DNA of 64,000 nt, taken from positions 372,001 to 436,000 of the forward strand of contig JAKSXM010000141.1 of the NCBI GenBank assembly GCA_022575985.1. The letters are read 5' to 3'. The translations under genes and the position numbers were made by a program. This DNA is from Anagrus nilaparvatae (taxonomy: Eukaryota > Arthropoda > Insecta > Hymenoptera > Mymaridae). Position 1 is the first letter of the stretch. Each line of letters begins with the position of its first letter. Below the pieces are notes generated by a model. It was not told where the DNA came from. It saw only the letters and a list, made by a program, of their open reading frames with translations, and did not search any database. Below are positions 46,389 to 56,950 of this stretch, one piece after another.

Positions 46389-48845
46389 AGTATCCACAGG
46401 CGATCCTCACTGCCGCCTGCCTCTGTACCGACGATATTTTTCGTCTGTACTTGGCAGTTTCTGTGGTCTTCGCCCAGACTTCTGATCCGTAGAGCAAGAC
46501 AGAGTTGACGACTGACATCAGGAGCCTCCGCTTCCCTGGTTTGGGTCCCCCAATGTTGGCCATGAGCCTTGACAGGGAGGATGCGGCCGACGCTGCCTTT
46601 TCACAGGACCTCTGAAATTGCTCCCAGAAGGTCAGCTTGTTATCAAGCTGAACTCCCAGGTATTTCACCGATGTTCTGGTTCGGATCGTGTGAGGGTTTC
46701 CGCCGTCGTCGATAATTACATCGAAGTCGGTAGGAACCCTTCGACGGGTCAGCAGTACGATCTCCGTTTTTGGGATCGCAAGCTGGAGCCCGTGATCGCC
46801 CATCTAGAGGTTGATCCGTCTCATGACTAGATTCAACCTCTCCTGGGTCACTTCCATGTCCCTGCCAGTTATGTTCAGGGCCACGTCGTCGGCGTACCCG
46901 ATCAGGGAAACTCCTTCCGGGAGGTGGACGCGCAACAAGCCATCGTAAAAGGCATTCCACAGGTGCGGTCCGAGAACTGAACCTTGCGCGATGCCTGCAC
47001 TCAAAACCTTTTCACGCCTACCGTCGAGCGTGTCGTAGAGCAGTCTCCGGTCCCGCAGGTAATCCTTTAGTACGCTACCCAGATACCTGGGTATCCGGAA
47101 ATCGTACTCGAGGGACCGGATCATGTCATCCCACCTGGCCGAGTTGAAAGCGTTTTTGACGTCCAGCGTTACCAGAAGGACGTCCTTGCGAATTGCAGGC
47201 CGCTTTTTCCTCTCAGCCTCTACGGTATCCACGACACGCCGAATGGCGTCTATCGTGGAATGACCTTCACGAAAACCATGCTGCTCCTCAGAGAGACCAC
47301 CGCCCTCCTCGATTGCCCTTCTGAGCCTTGCCCGGAGCATGCTCTCCATCACCTTACCAATGGTATTTAACATACACAAAGGTCTGTAAGATGATGGAGA
47401 GTCCGGGGCTCCCCCCTTGCCCTTGTTCAAGAGCACGAGACGTGCCACCTTCCACTGCTTTGGGAACACTCCTGCCACCAAACACGCATTGAACATGCTT
47501 AACAGGATACCAGGGATAACTTTGACCGCTCATTTGAGCACTTCCGCTGGTATCCCGTCCGGCCCCGGCGCCTTGCCATTTTCCATGGCCTTTATGGCCT
47601 TGACCATCTCGCCTTCGATGAACAGCGGCACTTCTTCCCTGGGTATCACCTCAACCGGGTTTTCCCAGATGGGCCTTTCAGGGAAGAGAGCACCGACGAT
47701 CCGTTCAGTCGACGCCGCGTCCATCATGTTGTCGGACCCCCGGTTCAATTTGCCCATTACGACTTTGTAACCTAGGCCCCAGGGGTCCTTGTTTACGTCT
47801 TCGCGTAATGAACGCAGACATTGAGCCTTGCTTTGACGGATGGCCTTGGCCAGTCGGTGTTTGGCGTCCTTGTGTACCTGGGAGTGTGCAGCAGCTTCGG
47901 GTCTGTCCCGTGCTCGTTGGGCCCTTCGTCGCGTCCTGTGGCATTCCTTTCGGAGCTCAGCTATTTCGGGAGTCCACCAGTACACTGGTTTTCTCCCTTT
48001 CCAGGGCCTGCGGCGAGGCATCGAGGCATCGCAAGCCCCACGTAATAGAGATGTTACTTTCTTAACCAGGGTTTCGGCCTCTCGTGGGCTTGTAGCCCCT
48101 CCTCGCCAAGCGGGGATCGACGCTGACTCGATTCGAAGGTATTCCTCGAATCTGTCCTCGTCGATCTTTGATACGTTCCAGCCAAGGGGAAGCCTCCTGT
48201 AGGGAGGACGTTGTGAGTTTCCTTCCATTACCCGGAAGGCAATGTAGTTATGATCGCTACCATTGTAGCCATCCATTACCCTCCAGTCGCCTATTCTCCC
48301 AAACGCAGCTTCTGTTGCGAAGGTTATGTCTGGGATAGAGATACCCCACCCTGCCCTCTCGTAGGTGGGCCTGTTTCCTCTATTCTGGACCACTAGTTTA
48401 CATCCATAACAGCCATTTCGAGTACCATTTGTCCCCTTAGGTTGGTTGTCGGCATGCCCCACTCTAAGGCCCTGGCATTGAAGTCTCCGCCAAAGATAAC
48501 GCCACCAGTTGCCGCCCGTACCGTGTTCTCGATGCTGGCTAGCTTTGCAGCGAGCACCTCCGAGCTGTCGTTAGGGGAGAGATAACAACTTATATAAGTC
48601 GTCTCTCCGCACTTGGCCCAAACGTGGCAATTCCCTTTTCCTGTCTGGGATAGGGACGTTTGGGCTCTGCCTCGAAGCCATATGGCGCAGCAGAGAGCGT
48701 CATCGGAAACCCAGTACTTGTGGTTTAGGTTGTAAGATTGCTCGCTTAGTAAGAGGATATTTGAATCTTCTTCGCGGGCAATCTGCTCCAACAGTGCACC
48801 AGCTTCCCGGGCATGTCTCATGTTCCCTTGGAGAACTTTGATCAT
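46389..48845 (-). pseudogene. R1-clade ORF2: endonuclease and reverse transcriptase (broken)
   Basis: Starts MIKVLQGNMRHAREA at 48845. The endonuclease has NILLLSEQ, GGVIFGGDFNARALEWG and, after a frameshift near 48400..48460, YNGSDHNYIAF. The RT has GKAPGPDGIPAEVLK, then a stop at about 47530, then FNACLVAGVFPKQWK, LVTLDVKNAFNSARWD, AQGSVLG and the intact catalytic box YADDVAL. A stop at about 46804 (RRINL*MGDHG) precedes YLGVQLDNKLTFWE. It ends at ..AVRIACGY. In sum there is one frameshift, two stops and a missing C-terminus. Confidence 0.9.
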
Positions 48846-49597
48846 TTCCGATGACACCTGTTTTTCGCCACAGCCAGAGCCTCCCGGTAACTGGGGCAGT
48901 TTCCCTCTCCTGGATAGTGCTCCGTGGAGCACTTATCCTTTCTGGACTTGCAGAGGAAGCACTTAGGCTTATCCTTGCTGCATTCTGCCCTTTTATGTCC
49001 ATCTTCGCCACATTTAAGGCACGCCTTGCTTCTGTCCGGACCTTTACAAACATACTGACTATGCCCGTAGCCCAGGCATTTGAAACAGCGCCTCACGTCC
49101 GCGCGAAGTCGCACCCTGCTCGATGCCCAGCCAATCTGGATTTTACCCTTTTTGGCCAGGCGTAAAGCGCCCGCTTCCAAGAGTTCCACAATGGCCATCT
49201 GGCCAGTCGTGCCTTTGGTTTTGAAAATGCTAACCACGAGAGAGTCACCATTTTCAATGCCAATAGCCTTGGCAACGGCCTCCAGTATCTCCTGCTCTTT
49301 CGTGACCCCATCCAAGTCTCGAATTTCGAGCTTGAGTATTGGGATCAGATCCCGGACATTCGAGTCAGGGCCCGTTACCAATTTCACCGCATCTTCCAGC
49401 TTTTAGCGGTCCTGGATTGCCTCCAACTCGATCAGGACACTGCCATTTTGAGCTTTCCTGACGCGGTGAATCTTCGCTCCAGCTTCTTCGAGGTTAACAT
49501 TGCGCTTTAGATCGATGAGCGTTTCCTCGTACGTCTTACCCGCCGCTGGGGTAATCTGGAAGGCTTCCTTCCTTTTCCTATACCTGCGCCTTCCCAA
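48842..49597 (-). pseudogene. R1-clade ORF1 (Gag-like) with three zinc knuckles
   Basis: The frame begins near 49597 and has one internal stop at about 49403 (AIQDR*KLED). The C-terminal part holds CFKCLGYGHSQYVC and CLKCGEDGHKRAEC, then a longer Cys/His knuckle CFLCKSRKDKCS..HYPGEGNC, the array typical of R1-clade ORF1 RNA-binding proteins. It ends NRCHRK* with the stop overlapping the ORF2 start as ATGA (48842..48845). The 5' part may be truncated. Confidence 0.85.
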
Positions 49598-49830
49598 TAT
49601 AATATATGTTTATTATTTTTTATATTTTTGATAACATGATTAAATATATTAACTTAAAGCTCATTTAAAGTCTTTTTAAGAGCACAAAAAAATAAATTAT
49701 ACAAAATAAAATAAACTAAAACTTATACGTAGACAAAAAACAATTAAAATTTTTACTTTATCAAAGTTATTTAATTTTAAAAATAATATTTTTAAAACTA
49801 AAAAAAGAATTATGTTATACATGAAAAAGC
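49598..49830. other. Non-coding spacer
   Basis: AT-rich; nothing recognised. Confidence 0.4.
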
Positions 49831-51845
49831 TATATAATCAACGATGAAAATGAAACGACAGCTTTCTTTAGATTTTTAATGTATGATGGTGAATCCATTG
49901 CATTAACTTTATACCGCTCCCAGTAATTTAAGAATTCTCGATGGATGGCTTCCCGGCTTATTCTGACCAAAGTCCAAGCCCATCACCATCAATAAAACTT
50001 AGAGACTCTTCAATATGATCAATAATAACATGTACTTTTAATGGAATTGAAATGATCTCCAATGATTCTAACAGTAGAAAAACAGTTGGTAACAATTTTA
50101 TTAATAGATTTAAAAATATTCACATAAGGTAGTAACGTTAGTCTCCCTACACATTTATATATTTCTGGAACATCTAATGAATCTGAATTTTTTAACAGCT
50201 TCCTACATGCGTTTCCGTCAAAGGATTTTCCATGAAAATCTTTATGGACTAAATGCAACATCTTTGGCCATTTAAGTGCTACTTCATAAGTGAGCAAAGG
50301 AACTAGCTTTTTCCAAAATATATGATTTACAAAACCTTGAAGCAAGTGTAATTCTGGAACCACGCACTTCTCAAGAACGGGCATAGTATCTAATTCATCG
50401 AAAAGAGGATTATTTATAGTACTATTAGCTTCGGGAGCTTTACTTAAAACTTTTTTTAAATCTACAAATTTCTGATAATCTCTACGAAGATCTCCATATG
50501 TTTTCAAAAAGTCAGTATTTTCACGCATCTCTATATCATCATCTATGTTTTCAAACTTCCTTAAGCTTTGTAATTTCACAAAACAGTACGGGCATGGAAA
50601 AGTAGACGCAGCATTTTGTTGCCCATTGACGTTTAACAGCAATTTAAAATACGAAACAAATTTATATGGGATACTATTAATATTCGTCAAATCAAATAAA
50701 ATTTTAAAATTTCGTAAGATTCAGTGATGTTAGGAACAATACATAATAAAATCAATTTATTTACACCAGTCGACTTACTTTTGCATTTGAAGATTTCATG
50801 TTCTAAATCCAGTTTAATTTTTTTTTTTGTTGGCTCGTCAACATAATCCTCTGAAATGTTATGGTTAGCACGATTTTCGGGAATTATTGAAAAACACATT
50901 TTCATAAAACCCTGACCACCCTCTGCCATGACCTTTATTTTATAAAACCCAATTAAATTTCTCCTTTCTAAAACAGCTTCCAATAATTCCGATGCATCCG
51001 CCCATATAACAGGCCTAAGCTCTTTCTTTTTACTTTTGTCAATTTCAAATTCCATAAATTCACTTTTATAAAACTCTTTTAATTCATTTATTTTTTTAGA
51101 CAAATGAGCTTCATAATTGCTAGGTACTGATTTTCTTCCAGCTTCAGATCGATATAATGTAGTAACTTTTTTCATTTTTCTTGATGTCATCTTATTTTCA
51201 ATCATGAAATTGTCTAAAATTTCTTCAGAAAAATTATTATTATTATTATATTTTCTTTTATTTAAATTTAGTGTGACTCTAGTTTTAACGCCTCTCATAT
51301 TACTGAGTTCAACATTATTAGAATTATTTTTATCGGCTTTATTTTGTAATAGTTTTGAAAGAATTTGGTCTTGATCTTTTTCGGGAAGTGAGTTTATAGT
51401 ATTTATAATATTTTCACATGGAGGCTTGATTATTTTGCAGGTATAATTTATGTTTTGATAAGTAATAGTAGAACAGTTCTTGCACCATTTTGAATTTTGA
51501 ACATTTAATTCACTGCTTGTACTCAACTCCTGAGTTTTTTTACTAAAAAGGCCATTTTGTTTAGTAATGCTTATCGGTGCTTTAACATGCCCTTTGTCTT
51601 TATCAATTTTAGCATGATTATTATCTCGAGCTGTTAGCAAATATAGCAATAACAAATATTTCTTACTTCTACTTGATTACGGGTATTCTTAGAAAGATAT
51701 ATTTCTGAATAATTTAGCATTATGGGCAATGATCGATTAAGTATATTTCTTTTACGCTCCGATAGAACTAATCTACAAGTTACGCATATTGATATTGGAA
51801 ATCGTTCATCACTAATAGAATACATAGGATTAACGTGTTCTTTTA
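49831..51845 (-). pseudogene. Transposon-associated protein, decayed (class unassigned)
   Basis: Read right to left the legible parts are: VNPMYSISDERFPISICVTC, LSERKRNILNR and CYCYIC (zinc-finger-like N-terminus); ARDNNHAKIDKDKGHVKAPI; SRKMKKVTTLYRSEAGRKSV; ELRPVIWADASELLEAVLE; AEGGQGFMKMCFSII; KLILLCIVPNITESYE; NSIPYKFVSYFKLLLNVNGQ; PCPYCFVKLQSLRKF; VVPELHLLQGFVNHIFW; FDGNACRKLLKNSD; then, after further frame changes, VHVIIDHIEESLSF, GLGLWSE*AG and EFLNYWERYKVNAMDSPSYI to a stop at 49831. Breaks: one-base shifts near 51640, 50690, 50030 and 49940 and a stop near 49955. I recognise the motif set as a family repeated in arthropod genomes, probably a transposase, but cannot name the superfamily. 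Confidence 0.65.
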
Positions 51846-51849
51846 TTAG

Positions 51850-51935
51850 CTCACTTCACAGCCCGATCGGGAGACCTGACCTGGCAAGGCAAAGACACGG
51901 TATCCAGAATGACTCATATAGGATCGAGAAAATTT
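51850..51935 (-). repeat. Dispersed repeat copy with CCCGATCGGGAGACCTGACC
   Basis: Reverse-complement match to 45226..45292. It lies immediately upstream of the transposon pseudogene and may be a piece of an inserted MITE or a terminal repeat. Confidence 0.55.
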
Positions 51936-52179
51936 TTTCGTTAACTTACCAAATAATATATGAGCAGTTGATTTAGACTTTGAAAAAATATTATTTAACT
52001 TTCTAAAAAAAAAAAGGTGCAAAAGACAATATAAGACATCAAATAAAAAACATCCACGACAAACCATAAAATTATTGATGTTAGTATCGCTTTTAAGGGT
52101 GGGTAAGGGGTTGACAAACATTTGACATGGTGTCAAAGTAGAAAATACATGTGTAAATATACAGATATTTGATACTCAC

Positions 52180-53276
52180 TTGATATTACGTCATTATCAC
52201 AATTTTTTTCAACAGGTTCCGAGATAGGTTGTTGAGAAACATTTTCAGCATTATATACTGATTGCAATTCTTGTATACTTGATGTTTTGTGAGTGTTCAT
52301 TAGGCTGCACTGCAAAAAGATAAAAAAAAATGATGATGAATACTTGCTGCAATTAATCATTTTAAATCGTATGTAATGAATCAATAAATTTTAAATTATT
52401 TGAATCGATTTAGATGTTAGAAAATAATTTATAATATCTTAATTTTATTACCCATTGATTTTTCCTGAAATGCAACTTCCAGTGAGAAGCCACGTTCCCA
52501 CGGAAGGACTGATAACCAGTTGAAAATGCGACTGCTGGACTTGTTCTTGTAAATGGTGTGGGCCTGCTTGTACAATTTTTAAACAAGCATTTAATATTCA
52601 TTTTTCGTCTTTCATTTTCTTCGACGATATCAATGCATTCATCGAATTTCCGGTAAATTTGGTCTTTTTCTAATCTTAGCCTAACGCCATATTCTTCACG
52701 TATTTGGGCGACTATATTTTCAAGTCTAATTATCGCCTGTGCTCGATTATAATTCTGATCATACTTTTCTAAAAAAATACAAAAAATTTTCAATATAATT
52801 TTTAATAGTTTTTTTTTACAAAATATCATTGAATGCTTTAAAACCATAAAAGCATTGAAGTTTTTAAAAAATAATTAATAAGTTAATTGTTAATGAGTAA
52901 TTCATTTTATTTTTAATTATGACTAAGGTTTAAAGAATGTTATTTTAATAATTACTAAATTTAATAGTGAACAATATCAAATGAATGTTTTACCTTTATA
53001 TCTGTCTGAAGCCCTTTGTGCTGCTTCTCGCAGCGTGAATTCACCTCCTTCTATCATGTCTATTTTCTCAGTTGGGGTAATTTTTTTAAATGAGATGCCC
53101 GGTTGAGTCCCCAGTTTAATTACCTCTATTATTGTCCCTTCTTTGGTAGCTACTACATAACCATCACTGAGTTTTTCTTTTACAACGACAGGAAAATTAA
53201 CGGTTATTCCATTCTCGAAAGGAAAAGTAACCTGAATGTGTACTTGCTGTTATTCTTTCTGGTGATTCGCCATTTC
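52180..53276 (-). pseudogene. Spliced exons of an unrecognised protein with a Cys/His motif
   Basis: Exon about 52994..53276 encodes MANHQKE*QQVHIQVTFP, continuing FENGITVNFPVVVKEKLSDG to EGGEFTLREAAQRASDRYK, with a TAA early on. A donor (GTAAAA, phase 1) and a 225-bp intron lead to exon 52452..52768: EKYDQNYNRAQAIIRLENIV, a coiled-coil-like stretch and CLFKNCTS..ASHWKLHF, a possible C2H2 zinc finger. That exon ends in phase 0 at GTAATA. A third exon, about 52180..52310, encodes SLMNTHKTSSIQELQSVYNA and ends at GTGAGT. The phases match across the first two junctions, which supports a genuine spliced gene. The stop may be real or may mean that the true start lies elsewhere. It could be the 5' part of the transposon gene at 49831..51845. 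Confidence 0.45.
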
Positions 53277-54649
53277 ATTAATGTATATAATCTGCAAACC
53301 AAAATTTTTTTTTTGTTTAAAGTGGTAAAAATAATGAAAGGGAATTATATTTTAAGAAACTTTCATTATCATGTGTTATATTTTGAACTGATATAATTTA
53401 ATCATGTATATGTTACCAATAATGTACCCCTAACAGGTAAAGTTAACTTTAACTCGTTAAAGTCCATGAAGACGATTAAAATGAAGAAAAATTTAACTTT
53501 AACGGGTTTATATATAAGATAAAGTTAACTTTAACCAATACGTCTCTCGCTATAAGACACCTCAAGGTCTTAGGTTAAGCTACTCTTTTAAAAATGAATT
53601 TCTTGAGACCAGTAATTAGTTCTAGCTAGTGTTAAGTTAGGCTATTTAAAAAAAAGGCATTGTCACAATAAGGCATTCCCTAGAATTATGGCAAGGGAGG
53701 CTGCAGCACACATGTGCAAGTATTTAAGTAAGTGCTGCACCATACTGCACCATATTAACAAATATTACTGGTCCCAAGAAATGCATTTTTAAAAGAGTGA
53801 GTAGCCTAACGTAACGAAATCCAGGCATTTTTTAATGATAGTACCTATTAATTCAGTGATTTAGCTAAGCAAGAAAGCTAATTTCTAAAATTATCGTCAA
53901 ATCGTGAAACGAACTTAGTGGGTAATTTACTAGGCTCATTCCAGAGGCGGATCTAGAAAATTTTTTGGGGGGGTCATTTGAATCAAATTTTAAAAAATTT
54001 TCTAAAAAAGCTTCTTAAAATTTTTTTGGGAGGGTCAAAATGGTACTTCGCGCTAATTATGTAACGTAAAATTAGCTAAAAAAAGATAAAATTGAGCCCT
54101 GTGACCCCCCTCCCTGTATCCGCCACTGCGTTCTAAGCCTCGGTAGGCAAAAGCACCGAAGGATTACGTAGAAACTAGTCTGGACAATTATCACACGGGT
54201 GACTTCGAATCCGGGGTTCAAAGAGGCTAAAAAATAATGGGGGAACACCCTTAAATCAACAAACGCTACCCCATCTTAAGGAATTTTTTGTAATACAATA
54301 TATTTGGCTTTTTTTAAGCGGATCATAGTAAAGACCGTTGCAAGTAAGAAACCTTAAATTCCAGAACTTGCAGGTTATCGAGTGTTCAAACCCACCGTAG
54401 ATTAAAAATCTTTATTTTTAATGAATAAAATATGTTTTTTAAAAGTGTTAGCGTGCGACCGAAAGAGACGTGCTTTCTCGCAGTGGCGCAGAAGAAATTT
54501 ATATGACCTTGTACATAAATAAAGAATGCCACAAATTGCAGTTTTAAAATTTTCTTGCGATTTGGACCAGCCTTAACTTTTGTGTGGACGCGAGTCGTAA
54601 AAATACTATTATTAATACACGCTAGCGAGAAACAGATGCAGGAAACACG
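53277..54649. other. Non-coding stretch
   Basis: Contains repeated TAAAGTTAACTTTAAC words at 53440..53540 and scattered CCTAA-rich text, but no protein frame, RNA gene or long repeat. Confidence 0.4.
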
Positions 54650-55990
54650 AAGATGTTCTGCGGACATCGTTAGGACATGTCAATCCACCTTAAGATGTCT
54701 TGATAGAACATCCTAGGGACAAGTATATGACATGCTCAGCATGTCATATTCCTGACATTTTAGACGTCCTTAGAGTGTCTTCGATGGACAACATTGGTAC
54801 ACCTTGAAACACGTCTTATGAACGTCCTAGGGATGTCCTGTATTAAAAAATTGTTTGAATCTGTTAGTGTATTTGTGTGGTATATTTATGAAATTGTATG
54901 AACTTAAAATTTTATTTCTTTTGTAAATATTTTTATTAAAAGTGAAAAAATTACGTAAATAATTTAAGTTCATTGTTTTAATTTTATCGCCCTTTATTTG
55001 TATAAAATTTAACAATAATAAGTATTATAATTAATTAATTCAACAATTATAATTCATAAATTAAGAGCCTTATTTTTATTATAAATGATATATAGAACTT
55101 AAAAAAAGTATTTAAGTTTTTCCCTTTTAACAAGAATAAAATTTTTACAAAAGAAATAAATTTAGTAAAATAGGTATGGTTTATTAAATATATTCAAATG
55201 CATTATTATGTAATCAATAAAATTATTAATTTATTTTTTTTTTACGAAATTGGATACATTTATGGCGTAGGTGTAAAATAAAGTGTACAAGATAATATTG
55301 GCATAATTAATATTACCAGATGGAATTTAAAACAAAAAGGAGAAAGTGTCTTACGATAAATATCGTGACCGGAATATTACAAGTATAATTAAAATATTGT
55401 ATTACACAAATTATAAAAATAAAAAAATTGTTTTTTTTTAATTTGTTGAAATTTTAATTTTATATTACAAACACATTAGGGTCCCACACAATAAACTATA
55501 TAATTCACTATAACTTTTAAAAAGTATCTGTCCAAAATTATAACTTAGAAATTATGAAGATTTTTTTTGATAAGAAGATCTCTGAAGATCTTTGAATAAT
55601 AATACCATATATTATGGAACACTGTCGTAATTTTAATATTGTTCTAAAAAATTGCTAATTGAATAAAAAAAACTATTATTAATATTAAAAAAATTTATAA
55701 CAGTAACAAAAAACTTATTATTTAAAATAAAAATAAAAGCCATGTAACTAATACTGAAATCACCCCTATTTTTTAAAAAATATGTAACTGAAAAGTGTGC
55801 ACGCAAAATTTTCACCTTTAGATGTCTTTAGAACGTATTTTTAACATGTCTCTTGGACACTTTGAATATGATGTCTTTGTAGCATCTAAAAATACCTTGA
55901 AATCTCTAGGATACCCTAGAGACATGTTTTTCTACATGTCCTAAAGATTCATGATTTAAGACGTCTTAGGGACACGTTGCGGACAAAGAG
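54650..55990. mobile_element. Possible element with GACGTCCTAGGGACA-rich ends
   Basis: 54660..54840 and 55815..55980 both consist of variants of GACATGTC, GACGTCCT.AGGG and GATGTCTT words in both orientations (for example GACATGCTCAGCATGTCAT near 54730). The outermost parts, TGCGGACATCGTTAGGACAT and, in reverse, TGTCCGCAACGTGTCC, look related. The 1 kb between is AT-rich and non-coding. Boundaries are uncertain. Confidence 0.4.
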
Positions 55991-56629
55991 AGTATTTTAT
56001 AGCATATATTTTATAATTTTAAATTTTAATAATTTTTTTAATTCGCATATTGCTCGCCTAATTAAACGGGGGAGATACTAAATAATCAAAATCAACGGGT
56101 GGTCATATAAAATATAAGTACACGCGCGTAACTTACCTTCGCAATATACCTATATAAGAGAAAGAGAGAAATATACTTAAAAATCAATTGCGTACACACT
56201 CTAACCTCATACTAACCACACTCTATAACGCCTTTCTTCGAAAAATTCGCGTGGTGATTACGTCATTTTCAAGGTCAGGGGTTCAATAAACTACTCTTAA
56301 ACCCGCCAAAAAAATGTTACAATTAATAATAATGAGGTTATAATGAAGGAATTATTTTTTTATTTTTTCTTTAAAAGCTTTAGTTAGCTATCATAAAAAC
56401 TTACGTTTAGATGAATTCAACCAGCCAACGAGATAAGTGTCTAAAATAAAATTTTATAAACCGTATGAACCGTATTAAACGTTAAAAAATTTTTTTTTAT
56501 ATTCCTTTGCAGACTTAAAATTAATAATATGATTATATATTAAAAATTTTAATAATAAAACACTTTCACTATGAAAATATATCAACCACTTGTGAAACCA
56601 ACACTTTTCGCTAGTTAAATTTTAATAAA
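55991..56629. other. Non-coding AT-rich stretch
   Basis: No coding frame or repeat recognised. Confidence 0.4.
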
Positions 56630-56950
56630 TTAAGGTAGTAGATCCCATTGTAAAATAAAAAAAATCGATTTTTTTTTTATACTATTTATCAATTCTTTAT
56701 ACCTTTAAGAATCAACTATTAAAATATGTTAAGAAAATTTTAACTTTCTATCGAAGAAAACCGATTTTTCCCGAGCGCGCCTCGATTCTGTATTTTACAG
56801 CTGTCTTACGTATTTTTTATTTATTTATTAATTCTCTCTCCAAAATGTTGATTGTTTGTTTGTACTATAATAATACAGAGATTATTATTATATATTTTAT
56901 GTGTGTTTAGTAAATATTTTGCTTTATAAAAGTATTTTTGTATACACAAA

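Larger units (their letters stand above)
46389..49597 (-). mobile_element. R1-clade non-LTR retrotransposon, larger copy without 3' end
   Basis: GC-rich island in AT-rich surroundings, same family as 35689..37725. It contains ORF1 (CCHC zinc knuckles) and ORF2 (endonuclease and RT) but ends at 46389 inside ORF2, before the C-terminal zinc region, with no poly(A). Both ends border TATAATATA-like sequence. Loss of the 3' end is unusual for a LINE and points to a later deletion or rearrangement. Confidence 0.85.

Noticed and set aside
46618..49406. Plus-strand and alternate minus-strand frames across the larger LINE
   Set aside because: Shadows of ORF1 and ORF2, which have recognisable motifs.
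53440..53540. TAAAGTTAACTTTAAC words as a regulatory array
   Set aside because: Only a few degenerate copies with irregular spacing; not enough to support a function.
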